Part shown: piece by piece, positions 1 to 9,088 of the stretch
Numbering within the stretch: position 1 is the first letter of the stretch
How the letters are laid out: each line of letters opens with the position of its first letter
Assembly (NCBI GenBank): GCA_016706565.1
Contig: JADJJI010000015.1
Coordinates: 372,001-436,000 of the forward strand
Direction: 5' to 3'
Origin: Piscinibacter sp.
GTDB lineage: Bacteria > Pseudomonadota > Gammaproteobacteria > Burkholderiales > Burkholderiaceae_C
DNA: 64,000 bases
Made by a program: the position numbers and the translations under genes
The notes under the pieces: model-generated
Databases searched by the model: none
Told to the model about the DNA's origin: nothing
What the model saw: the letters and a program-made list of their open reading frames with translations, nothing else

Positions 1-383
1 GCGCGGCCGGATCGGGCCGCATCGCCTCGGCCACACGGGCCGACTACGCTGCCGCCGCAGCGGCCGTGCTCGCGCAGCCGGTGGGCAGCAACCGCAGCTA
101 CGAGCTCGCAGGCGACACCTCGTACATGCTGGCCGAACTGGTGGCCGAGCTGAACCGCCAGACCGGCCGCGCGGTGGTGTATCAAGACCTGCCGCAGCAG
201 GCCTTCGAGGCGGCGCTCGTCGGTGCCGGCCTGCCCGCGCCCTTTGCGGCGCTGCTGGCCGATTCGGACGCCGGTGCCGCGAAGGGCGCGCTGTTCGACG
301 ACGGCCATCAGCTCGGCACGCTGATCGGCCGCCCGACCACGCCGCTGGCCGTGGCGATGAAGGCGGCGCTGGCCAAGGCCTGA
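1..383 (+). CDS. NAD(P)H:quinone oxidoreductase-like, NmrA/QorB type (3' part only)
   Basis: The gene enters from the left edge; only the last 126 codons are present, in frame from base 3, and it stops at 381-383. The visible residues, beginning AGSGRIASATRADYAAAAAA, followed by YELAG and an Ala-rich end with GTLIGRPTTPL, resemble the C-terminal half of atypical short-chain dehydrogenases of the QorB/YtfG (NmrA-like) group, which use NADPH to reduce quinones. The nucleotide-binding Rossmann motif would lie upstream of the window, so the cofactor cannot be checked. It converges with the protease gene, leaving 13 bases between the two stop codons and no visible terminator. Confidence 0.6.
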   Translation, partial: AAGSGRIASATRADYAAAAAAVLAQPVGSNRSYELAGDTSYMLAELVAELNRQTGRAVVYQDLPQQAFEAALVGAGLPAPFAALLADSDAGAAKGALFDDGHQLGTLIGRPTTPLAVAMKAALAKA

Positions 384-396
384 GCGCCTGCGCTGA

Positions 397-1908
397 TCAA
401 CCTAGGCTGACCGGCACGAAGATCTGCTGCCCGTCGCGCATCACCAGCAGCGCCACGTGCTTGGGGTGCGCGCGCAGCGCGTCGCGCACCTGCGCGATGC
501 CCTGCACCGGCTTGCCGTTCAGTGCCAGCAGCACGTCGCCGCGCTGCACGCCGGCCAGCTGCGCCGGGCCCGACACCTGCTCGACGAGCAGGCCGTGGTC
601 CAGCCCCGCGCTGCGCAACTCGTCGCGTTGCAGCGGGCGCACCGCCAGGCCCAGCGTGCCGCCTTCGGCCGCGGCCGCCTGCTCGCCGCGCTCGGGCTCG
701 GCGCGGCCCAGCGTCACTGAAAGTTCGCTGCGCGACTTGTCGCGCCACAGCGCGAGGTTCAGACGTTCGCCCGGCTTGGCCAGGCCAACGCGGCCCGACA
801 CATCGCCGGCCACCTGAACCGGCACGCCGTCGACCGCGGTGATCACGTCGCCCGACTTCAGGCCCGCCTTCTCGGCCGCGCTGCCGGGCACCACGTTGGC
901 CACCAACGCGCCCGAGGGCGAGGCCAGGCCGAAGGAGCTGGCCAGCGGCGCCGAGAGATCCTGCAGCGTCACGCCCAGGCGCGCGTGGTCGACGCGGCCC
1001 TTGGCGACGATCTGCTCCTTCACGTGAAGCGCCACGTCCAGCGGGATCGCGAAGGCCAGGCCCTGGAAGCCGCCGCTTTGCGAATAGATCTGCGCGTTGA
1101 TGCCCACCACGCGGCCGGACGAATCGAACAGCGGGCCGCCGGAGTTGCCGGGGTTCACCGCCGCATCGGTCTGGATGAAGGGCACATAGCTGTCGCCGGG
1201 CAGTGAACGGCCCTTGGCGCTGACGATGCCCTGCGTGGCCGTCTGCTCGAAGCCGTAGGGCGCGCCGATGGCCAGCACCCAATCGCCCACCTGCACGGCA
1301 CGCGGGTCGCCCAGCGTGACGGCGGGCAGGCCCTTGGCATCGACCTTCAGCACGGCCACGTCGGTGCTGGTGTCGCTGCCCAGCACCTTGGCCGCGAACT
1401 CGCGGCGGTCCGACAGCTTCACCGTCACCTGCTTGGCGCCGCGCACCACGTGCGCGTTGGTGAGGATCAGGCCATCGGCGCTGACGATGAAGCCCGAGCC
1501 CTGGCCGCGGAAGGGCATCGCGCCCTGCGGCGGCAAACGCAGGCCGGGGATGCCGCGGAAGAAGCGGAAGAAGTGCTCGGCTTCAGGATCGGAGTCCTCG
1601 TCGCCGCCCGAGGCATCGGCCCCGACGTTGCGCAAACCCGCCACCGTGACGCCCACCACTGCCGGCCCCTGCGACTGCACGATGGCGCGATAGTTGGGCA
1701 GCTGCGCGGGCGGCAGCGGGTTGGCAGCCAGCGTCGCGGGCGTGGCCGCAGCGATGGTGGCCGCCTTGTCGGACGTGGCCGCCGGCGCCGACGCGCTGGC
1801 GCCGAAGTGCAGCCATGTCGGCAGGGTGATGGCATCGGCCGCCGTGGCGGCCATGGACAGAACGAGCAGCGCCGAAGCGGCGGCGGTGGCGGTAAACCTG
1901 CGGGACAT
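397..1908 (-). CDS. Periplasmic serine protease, DegP/HtrA (MucD) family
   Basis: A 503-residue protein with a Sec signal peptide (residues 1-26, cleavage after AATAADA). The trypsin-like domain carries the full triad: His153 (TNAHVV), Asp183 (TSTDVAVLKV) and Ser256 (GNSGGPL). Two PDZ domains follow, roughly residues 305-395 and 415-500. Length and two-PDZ layout are usual for DegP/MucD, which degrades misfolded envelope proteins. The region near residues 97-112 is acidic (GGDEDSDPEAEH). The start is supported by AAGGAG seven bases upstream. The gene is divergent from the hybrid kinase; nothing in the sequence shows direct sigma-E control. Confidence 0.93.
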   Translation of the reverse strand: MSRRFTATAAASALLVLSMAATAADAITLPTWLHFGASASAPAATSDKAATIAAATPATLAANPLPPAQLPNYRAIVQSQGPAVVGVTVAGLRNVGADASGGDEDSDPEAEHFFRFFRGIPGLRLPPQGAMPFRGQGSGFIVSADGLILTNAHVVRGAKQVTVKLSDRREFAAKVLGSDTSTDVAVLKVDAKGLPAVTLGDPRAVQVGDWVLAIGAPYGFEQTATQGIVSAKGRSLPGDSYVPFIQTDAAVNPGNSGGPLFDSSGRVVGINAQIYSQSGGFQGLAFAIPLDVALHVKEQIVAKGRVDHARLGVTLQDLSAPLASSFGLASPSGALVANVVPGSAAEKAGLKSGDVITAVDGVPVQVAGDVSGRVGLAKPGERLNLALWRDKSRSELSVTLGRAEPERGEQAAAAEGGTLGLAVRPLQRDELRSAGLDHGLLVEQVSGPAQLAGVQRGDVLLALNGKPVQGIAQVRDALRAHPKHVALLVMRDGQQIFVPVSLG

Positions 1909-1965
1909 GAGAGGCTCCTTCGATCGTGACGCTGCGCGAGGGGCAGCGGGATGAAGAGCACTCTA

Positions 1966-2020
1966 GGGAGCGGGGGTGAGGGGTGGGTGAGGGGGAGGTT
2001 AGGTGAAGGTGAGGGTCGGG
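1966..2020 (+). other. G-run tract with G-quadruplex potential between divergent genes
   Basis: The plus strand carries runs of guanine at 1966-1968, 1972-1976, 1980-1983, 1985-1987, 1991-1995, 2013-2015 and 2018-2020, separated by one to a few bases in the first part. Five runs of three or more Gs within 30 bases meet the usual G3+N1-7 quadruplex pattern. The tract lies in the 358-base space between the htrA start (1908) and the hybrid kinase start (2267), so it would sit in the 5' leader or promoter region of one of them. No gene is seen in the rest of this space. Confidence 0.55.
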
Positions 2021-2266
2021 TTTCGAAAGCGGATTCAACTGGTCGAATCAGCACACAGGTACCCGACGACGGCCCCGCTGCGGACGGCACACGGCAAAGG
2101 GCAGCAGTCGGCGCGATGGGGGCGCGGCCTGCATCGCGCCGTGAACGATGCCGCGTCTGATCCCCGATATTCGTCATGTACCGGAAGCGAATGTCGATAT
2201 CGTTGCAGACATGGCCTCCTGGCTAGCCGGAATGGAAGGGTGTCCGGGCCTGCCGAGCCTTCCTCC

Positions 2267-4093
2267 ATGCCTTCGATCCCCGCCGCGCAGCCGTTGAAAA
2301 CCTCGTACTCGATCGACGCGGAGCTCGCGCTTGCCCGTGTCGGTGCCATCTACCGCCTGGCGCCGCAGCCGCAGGCCGGTGCCGTCGTGTTCTCGCTTGT
2401 GGTGGCGTATGCCATGTGGCCGCACATCAGCCCGGCCTGGGTTCTCGGCTGGCTGCTGGCGCGGCTTGCCATCAGCGCCGTTCGGGCCAGCGAAACCGGC
2501 CGTTTCGAGCGGGATCCCGCGCGAGCGCAGCGGCTGGGCTACTGGCAGGCACGATTCGACGTGCTGATCGCACTCGACAACCTGTGCTGGTGCGTGATCG
2601 CGCTGGTGTTCGTGCCGGCCGTGCGGGACACCATGCTGGGAGCCCTGCTGTTCGCCAGCGTGCTCTGCATCACGGCAATCGGCGTGTTCATCTTGGTCAG
2701 CAGCATGCGCACGGCCATGCTGAACTTCCTGACGATCCTGCTGCCGGTCATGGGGCACGCATTGTGGTCGGGACACGAGGACGCGTGGATCGTGGTGGCC
2801 AGCCTGCTCGTCTATGGCGCAGTGCTCACGCAGGAGAGCTGGCGGAGCTGCCGCGACTGGACGGATATGACACGCCTGCGCCTCGAGGCGTCGTCGGTGG
2901 CCGCCGCGCGCGAGCAGGCGCGCCAGATTGCTGTGGAGGCGAGTCAGGCCAAGAGCCGGTTCCTGGCCAACATGAGCCACGAGATCCGTACGCCCATGAA
3001 CGGCATTCTCGGAATGTCGGAGCTGCTGCAGGCCACCCGGCTGGATGCCACCCAGGCGCGCTACGTGCAAGCCCTCTCGACGGCGGCGCATGCGCTGCAT
3101 GACCTGCTGGGCGACGTACTCGATCTGTCCAAGATCGAGGAGGGAAAGGTCAGCCTCGAGCGCGTGGACTTCGACCCGGCCCAGCTGCTCGCGGGCGTGG
3201 CAACGATCTACCGTGAACTCGGCATGGCGCGCGGTGTGGCGGTTCACACCGAGATCGCGTTCCAGGCGCTGCCACGGGTCAGCGGCGACCCTACCCGGCT
3301 GCGCCAAGTCGTGACGAACCTGCTCGGCAATGCGCTCAAGTTCACAAGCGCCGGGACCGTGACCTTGCGCGGCGGGCCCGCAGCGCGACCCGACGGGGAC
3401 GCACGACCCTGGATCCGGGTTTCGGTGCAGGACACCGGGATCGGCATGACGGCCGAGCAGATGGTTCAGCTCTTCCAGCGGTTCTCGCAGGCCGACAGTT
3501 CCACCACCCGCCGGTTCGGCGGCAGTGGACTCGGCCTCGTGATCGGCAAGCACCTGGTGGAGCTGATGGGTGGCACGATCCACGTGGACAGTGTGCGAGG
3601 ACAAGGCAGCATCTTCTGGTTCGAGGTGCCTCTGGAAGCGGCGCTCGACCCCGTCCACACCGAGGCGGTGGCCACCTCATCCCCGGGGGCTGATGCAAGC
3701 CCGGTCGGGCCGCGTCCGGCACGCGTTCTCGTGGTGGAAGACAACGCCGTCAACTGCCTGGTGGTGCAGGCCATGCTCGAGCGGCTGGGCATGACGGTGA
3801 CGTTGGCCAACGACGGCGCCCAGGCGGTGGCGGCCATTCAGGCACTAGACGTCGACGTGGTGCTCATGGATTGCCAGATGCCGGTCATGGATGGCTACGA
3901 GGCGACGCGACAGATTCGATTGTCCGGGCATCGGCGCGCCCAGGTGCCCATCATCGCGCTGACGGCGCACGCGCTCGCGGAAGACCGAGAGCGCTGCGAG
4001 GCGGCGGGGATGAACGACTATTTGCCCAAGCCAGTCACCGCTGAAGCGCTGGCCATGGTGCTGCAGCGGCATCTGGGCTCCCGCGATCCCTGA
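2267..4093 (+). CDS. Membrane-bound hybrid sensor histidine kinase
   Basis: A 608-residue protein if started at the ATG at 2267; an open frame runs upstream, but its sequence looks non-coding. About five or six hydrophobic segments occupy residues 35-200 with no large periplasmic domain. A HisKA domain follows with phospho-acceptor His238 in [11 protein letters not shown], then a GHKL ATPase domain (N box [10 protein letters not shown]1 DTGIGM, G2 GSGLGL), and a C-terminal receiver domain with Asp535 ([13 protein letters not shown]) and the Lys of YLPKP. The arrangement fits hybrid kinases that pass phosphate to a separate Hpt protein; no Hpt or output gene lies beside it, so its signal and target are unknown. 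Confidence 0.85.
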   Translation: MPSIPAAQPLKTSYSIDAELALARVGAIYRLAPQPQAGAVVFSLVVAYAMWPHISPAWVLGWLLARLAISAVRASETGRFERDPARAQRLGYWQARFDVLIALDNLCWCVIALVFVPAVRDTMLGALLFASVLCITAIGVFILVSSMRTAMLNFLTILLPVMGHALWSGHEDAWIVVASLLVYGAVLTQESWRSCRDWTDMTRLRLEASSVAAAREQARQIAVEASQAKSRFLANMSHEIRTPMNGILGMSELLQATRLDATQARYVQALSTAAHALHDLLGDVLDLSKIEEGKVSLERVDFDPAQLLAGVATIYRELGMARGVAVHTEIAFQALPRVSGDPTRLRQVVTNLLGNALKFTSAGTVTLRGGPAARPDGDARPWIRVSVQDTGIGMTAEQMVQLFQRFSQADSSTTRRFGGSGLGLVIGKHLVELMGGTIHVDSVRGQGSIFWFEVPLEAALDPVHTEAVATSSPGADASPVGPRPARVLVVEDNAVNCLVVQAMLERLGMTVTLANDGAQAVAAIQALDVDVVLMDCQMPVMDGYEATRQIRLSGHRRAQVPIIALTAHALAEDRERCEAAGMNDYLPKPVTAEALAMVLQRHLGSRDP

Positions 4094-4539
4094 CTCCCTG
4101 CGCCGAGGGCATTGCCCCTGGCGACCTCCATCGGCCGGCGCCGCGACGCCGACCCAGCGGCTCGGCGCCGCAGCATGAGCGGCACGTTTGGCACCGATCG
4201 ACTGGGTCTTGCCCAAAGACGGAAGGTGCTGCAGCGTCAGGGATGCGCCGAATGTCTCAACCGCTCCGGCCATGGCCAAGTCGGCCAGAGACAGCCAGCG
4301 CGCGCGCAGACTGATCGTTGGTCACCAGTTGTCGCCAGCTCTGGATATCGCCGGCCACGACAAACACACGAACGGCAGCTTCTGCCGCCCATCGAATTGC
4401 GCTTTCGACCCTAAGGAGTCCATCGGCCCTCGAGCCTGATCGCCGAGAAGCCGTCGTAGCGGGCACGACCAAACTCGCCTGGCAGACCTCGTGTAGTCTC
4501 AAGGCCCGCCGCACTTCTCGATCATTCGATGCTCCTTCG
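4094..4539. other. 446-base gap, possible decayed coding sequence
   Basis: No intact gene is recognised. On the minus strand around 4430-4130 there are stretches with protein-like composition (for example WAAEAAVRVFVVAGDIQSW, then AMAGAVETFGASLTLQ) that sit in different frames and are not joined, which would fit a frameshifted remnant. No family could be assigned. The gap separates the hybrid kinase from a gene of atypical codon use, and a second remnant lies on that gene's other side. Confidence 0.25.
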
Positions 4540-5622
4540 ATGACGCACAGCGAACGCGTTTCACGGTGGGCGCAGGTTTCAGCTGCGCTGGCTTTGCAGA
4601 GCGACCAACAATTGAACCGCGTCGTAGACGAGGCCGAGCAGTTGGCGACAGGCATCGGTGGCACCACAGTGGCGTTTGAGATCGAGGGCTTCAAAGTCTT
4701 CGCCAAGCGACTCCGGCTGACGGACTTGGAGCAACGCCCCGAGAACCGGCTGTCAACGAGAAACCTCTTCGGGCTCCCGACGTTCTGCCAGCGCAATGTC
4801 GGCTCGGTGGGCTTCGGGGTCTGGCGAGAGTTGGCCGCCAACACGATGACGACCGGCTGGGTGCTTTCAAAGGCCTTGGACAGTTTCCCCTTGATGTACC
4901 ACTGGCGTGTGCTGGAAGGCGTCGCCGCTTCTCGGGCCGCGCCACTGCCCGACGAGTTGGCCGACGTCGACGGCATGGTCAGCTACTGGGAGGGGGCCGA
5001 AGCGATGGGCGAGCGACTTAGGGCGCTCGCCAAGGCCACGGCCAGTGTGATGATCTTTCTAGAGCACGTGCCCTGGAATCTTTCCACTTGGCTGGACCGA
5101 CAGCTTGCCGCGGGGCCCGAGGCCATGGAGGCGGCTTGCACCATGGTCGAGCGCGGCTTGACCGTCGACGTTCCGTTGATGAACTCGCTGGGGCTGCACC
5201 ACGGCGACGCTCACCTCGGCAACATCCTCACTGACGGGCACAGGCTCTTTTTCGCGGATCTCGGCCTGGCCATGTCCGAGCGATTCGCGCTCTCGGCCGA
5301 TGAGTTGAGCTACTTGAAACACAACGCCAGCCTGGACCGTGCCTACGTGTTGGCAAAGTGGGTGAACTGGCTGGTCAAGACTTGGGCCCGTACAGCGAAC
5401 AGCCCACATGATCGGATGGACCTGATCCGTTCCGCCGCTCAGGGGCATCCATTGCACCAGCTTATCCCTGACCTACCTTCTTGCGCCGCTGCGATCGTCC
5501 GTCGCCACGCGCCCATTGCGACAGTTATCAACGACTTCTACGTCAAGCTGCACGGTGAACGCAGGAGTGCGCGCTACCCACGCGATGACGTCGAGGCCTT
5601 GCTGAGGACCGCAACGGCGTAG
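4540..5622 (+). CDS. Protein-kinase-like / phosphotransferase fold protein
   Basis: A 360-residue protein starting MTHSERVSRW. It has a kinase-type catalytic loop, HHGDAHLGNIL (Asp223, Asn228), followed by FADLGLA with Asp240 in the place of the metal-binding DFG Asp, and a candidate ATP-binding Lys56 in FKVFAKR. This is the layout of aminoglycoside-phosphotransferase-like and small protein kinases; the substrate cannot be told. From memory, similar proteins with an MTTxWVLS and YHWRVL middle occur in actinobacteria (not checked). Codon use is less GC-biased than the neighbours and the gene lies between two degenerate stretches, so recent acquisition is possible. The start was chosen because the upstream open frame is Ser/Arg-rich and non-protein-like. 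Confidence 0.6.
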   Translation: MTHSERVSRWAQVSAALALQSDQQLNRVVDEAEQLATGIGGTTVAFEIEGFKVFAKRLRLTDLEQRPENRLSTRNLFGLPTFCQRNVGSVGFGVWRELAANTMTTGWVLSKALDSFPLMYHWRVLEGVAASRAAPLPDELADVDGMVSYWEGAEAMGERLRALAKATASVMIFLEHVPWNLSTWLDRQLAAGPEAMEAACTMVERGLTVDVPLMNSLGLHHGDAHLGNILTDGHRLFFADLGLAMSERFALSADELSYLKHNASLDRAYVLAKWVNWLVKTWARTANSPHDRMDLIRSAAQGHPLHQLIPDLPSCAAAIVRRHAPIATVINDFYVKLHGERRSARYPRDDVEALLRTATA

Positions 5623-5754
5623 CAAGGGACCGCTGCGTGTCGCGATTGCGCGGTAGGGCAAACGTTCCCGTGGGCCGGCGCGGCACAGCCGTCGCTCGCG
5701 AGCGCCCGTTCCTGGCCGATACCTGTCATGTCGCTGAGGCGCGCCAAACCTCAA

Positions 5755-6002
5755 CACGCGAGCACCCAGCGTTGCCGTCCCAAGCCTGGCTCCGCCCGCG
5801 CCTCTTCGCCACGGCCCGCGCGATTGCCAGCTCCAGCCCGCTGCCCTCCACCTCGTGCACCTCGCCCCCGCTGAGAGCGGCCGAACACGCGCTCGCGCTT
5901 CGCGGGCGGGATGCCCGGGCCGTCGTCCACGCGTACGGGTGCGGGCGCGGCCAGAGTGAGCGCGGCGCCGGCCAAGGCGAGCAACCGCTCGACTAGGTAG
6001 GG
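5755..6002 (-). pseudogene. Fragment of a sensor histidine kinase C-terminus (frameshifted, internally deleted)
   Basis: Read on the minus strand, the segment gives YLVERLLALAGAALTLAAP then VRVDDGPGIPPAKRERVF, matching LVEQLLALARAEPG, ITLAAAAPVR and VRVDDDGPGIPPDQRERVF of the intact kinase at 11744-13084. The roughly 100 residues between these blocks in the intact protein are mostly missing. After the G1 box the frame slips: the G2 box reads EVEGSGLELAIARAVAKRRG in the neighbouring frame. No N-terminal half, start or response regulator is present. It is a decayed paralogue of that kinase, or the scar of a recombination event, and not a working gene. Confidence 0.7.
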
Positions 6003-6089
6003 GGCGCGCGGGCCACGCTGGCGCGGTGCTTGATCTACGATGCGCCGGTGCATGGCCAGCGTGCCATGAACCGCGAGATGGAGGGGGCC

Positions 6090-7001
<912 letters not shown>

Positions 7002-7025
7002 AACGAATCCGGGGGCACGGCGCCG

Positions 7026-7763
7026 ATGAAGGTCTTCCTCTCCTACCGCCGGGCCGACAGCCAGGCCACCGCCGGGCGCATGGCGCAGTTCCTCGACGCC
7101 ATCCCGGCGGTCGCCGAGGTCTTCCTCGATGTCGACGGCATCTCGCCGGGCGAGAACTTCGAAAGCCGGATCCAGCAGACGCTGGCACAGGTCAGCCACG
7201 TGTTCGTGCTCATCGGCCCGCAATGGGCGGGCCCGGTGGGCGCCGGCGGCAAGACGCGGCTGTTCGACGACGACGACATGGTGCGCCGCGAGGTGCGGCT
7301 GGCGCTGGCGGGCCAGGTGCGGCTGGTGCCGCTGCTGCTCGACGACACGCGCATGCCACGCGCCACCGAGCTGCCGCCCGACCTGAAGGCGCTGTCGTCG
7401 GTCAACGCGTTCTCGCTGCGCACGGCGCATTTCGACGAAGACATGGACGCCCTGCTCGATGCGCTGCTCGGCAACAAGCAGGGCCGCGGCTCTCGCTGGC
7501 GCCAGGCGCCGCTGACGCTCGCCGGCGCGGCGTGGCGGGTGGCGGCCGGGCTCGCGGCAGGCACCGCGGTGATGGTCGGCGCCGGCCTGGCCAACCGCTG
7601 GGCCGACAACGGCTGCTACGACCTGGCGTGCACGCTGCAGGCCGCTCTGGGCATCGCCGACCCGGCCGACGTGCTGGGGCTGCTGTGGATGATCGCCATC
7701 GCGGTGCTCGGCGCAGGCGCCGCGGCGCCCTTCGTGCTGCGCTGGTGGCGCGGCCGGCGCTGA
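7026..7763 (+). CDS. TIR-domain membrane protein
   Basis: A 245-residue protein. Residues 1-145 form a TIR domain: KVFLSYRRAD at the N-terminus (strand A/box 1), FLDVDGISPGENF, VFVLIGPQW, and VRREVRLALAG, where Glu89 lines up with the catalytic glutamate of NAD-cleaving TIR domains such as SARM1 (HKEIVTALS). Two hydrophobic segments follow, about 163-189 and 216-239, joined by a short loop with Cys197 and Cys202. This predicts a cytoplasmic TIR domain anchored by a helical hairpin, with the loop in the periplasm near the partner lipoprotein. TIR proteins of bacteria often act in phage defence; whether this one does is inference. Confidence 0.85.
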   Translation: MKVFLSYRRADSQATAGRMAQFLDAIPAVAEVFLDVDGISPGENFESRIQQTLAQVSHVFVLIGPQWAGPVGAGGKTRLFDDDDMVRREVRLALAGQVRLVPLLLDDTRMPRATELPPDLKALSSVNAFSLRTAHFDEDMDALLDALLGNKQGRGSRWRQAPLTLAGAAWRVAAGLAAGTAVMVGAGLANRWADNGCYDLACTLQAALGIADPADVLGLLWMIAIAVLGAGAAAPFVLRWWRGRR

Positions 7764-7828
7764 GGCGCCGCGGCGCTCAGCTGCCCCGCCGCGCCGCGAC
7801 GCCTGCGATCCGCGCTGAACCCGCCCCG

Positions 7829-8887
7829 CTACTTCGCGAACACCAGGTACAGCGGGTCGTCCGGAGTCGCGTGCCGGACTTGCGCGTTGTCGAATGCGGC
7901 AAAGCCGAATCCGTAGCGCATGCCCAGGTTCGAGAACTGCACGTCGTACTTGCTGCCGGTCACGAGCTTGCGGCTCACCACCGAGGTGTACATGCCCTTG
8001 GCCCAGCTCACCGCCACGCGCACGTCGGCACGGTCGCCCTGCAGCGGGTAGATGAGGAACGAAGCCACTTCATCGCCCGGCTTGAACTTGCTGTCGTCGA
8101 ACGGCACCTCGTCGCCGCTCTTGATGTAGTAGGTACCCCCGGCGTTCGCCGGCTTGCCGTCGCGGGGCATGAACTGGGGCTTGCCACCGACCATCGGCAC
8201 GCCCTTGTACTCGCCGGTCGCGGTGCCCGGGTCGTTCTTGCGTCCTGCATTGCGGCTGGTCTTCTCGTCGTAGCGCGTGTGGTCGACGTACTGGTCGTCG
8301 ACGAAGCCGCCCGGCGCCGTGCGCTGGCCCTTCATGTGCCAGATGTCGGCCAGCTCGCCTTCGCGGCTGGTGTACTTGTTGCCGTAGGGCTTGGTCTTCT
8401 CTTCGTGGCAGAGTGCCGCGCAGCCTTCCTTGTCGAAGGCCTTGATGGAGTTGTCGATGGGCCACAGCATGGCCCACTTGTCTTCGTAGTAGACGTTGTC
8501 GTCACCGCCCTTGTCGGCCGGGTCGGTGAGCTTCTTCCAGGTGCCGTCGGCCTGCTTCTGGTAGGGGCCGCGGCGCACCGAATGAGTCGGGTCGGCGTGC
8601 TGGATCAGCAGGTAGAGCATGTCGGCCGTGTACACGGCCTTCAGCACCGCCTTGGAGTCACCCTTGTCTCCCGGCGGCGCACCGAAGTTGGCGCCATTGG
8701 TCAAGGCCACGTTCAGCGGCTTGGCCTTGGCCCACACCGGGTCGTTGGCACCAGCCTGCATGTCGGGTGCGCTGCTGGACATCACGGCCACCAGCGTGTT
8801 GGGCTGTTCCTGCTGGCGCCCGGTTTCGCAAGCTGCCAGTGCGAGCGCCGCCACGCCCAGCGCCACCATCGAAAGTGTCGCCTTCAT
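7829..8887 (-). CDS. Haem-binding lipoprotein, ethylbenzene dehydrogenase-related domain
   Basis: A 352-residue protein with lipoprotein signal (ALAACETG, Cys near residue 20). The body resembles the EB_dh haem-binding fold found in gamma subunits of DMSO-reductase-family enzymes and in free cytochromes: NDPVWAKAKPLNVAL early on, many aromatic and charged strands, and a C-terminal GFGFAAFDNAQVRHA. A haem-attachment-like motif reads GCAALCHEE, with three residues between the cysteines instead of two. No molybdoenzyme subunit is adjacent, so it may act as a stand-alone periplasmic electron carrier. Start supported by GGAGAAAAGC just upstream. Confidence 0.7.
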   Translation of the reverse strand: MKATLSMVALGVAALALAACETGRQQEQPNTLVAVMSSSAPDMQAGANDPVWAKAKPLNVALTNGANFGAPPGDKGDSKAVLKAVYTADMLYLLIQHADPTHSVRRGPYQKQADGTWKKLTDPADKGGDDNVYYEDKWAMLWPIDNSIKAFDKEGCAALCHEEKTKPYGNKYTSREGELADIWHMKGQRTAPGGFVDDQYVDHTRYDEKTSRNAGRKNDPGTATGEYKGVPMVGGKPQFMPRDGKPANAGGTYYIKSGDEVPFDDSKFKPGDEVASFLIYPLQGDRADVRVAVSWAKGMYTSVVSRKLVTGSKYDVQFSNLGMRYGFGFAAFDNAQVRHATPDDPLYLVFAK

Positions 8888-9088
8888 TGCTTTTCTCCTT
8901 CGTCATTCGATACCCGTCAGGGCCCCGGATCAGTCTCCGCCCGGGGAGGCTGCTGGCAGCTGAGGTGGATCAAGTGCGCACCGCCCACCGCACACCACCC
9001 ACCGCCGGCAATTCGCAGGCGCACCGAGCTGCCCCTTGCGCGCGCGTAAGCTCGTCCGCAAGGAGGTGGCCGACGATCCGGCCCGCAC

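Noticed and set aside
2174-3658. 494-codon minus-strand frame opposite the hybrid kinase
   Set aside because: Antisense shadow: low-complexity composition and no domain, and the plus strand has all kinase motifs.
3845-4279. Minus-strand frame overlapping the kinase receiver domain and the following gap as an intact gene
   Set aside because: Most of it is antisense to the receiver domain. Only the part in the gap looks protein-like, and it is in a different frame from the continuation.
8966-8979. TTGAT half-site (minus strand) upstream of the haem lipoprotein gene
   Set aside because: The second half (CTCAG) has two mismatches. A half-site is too frequent to count.
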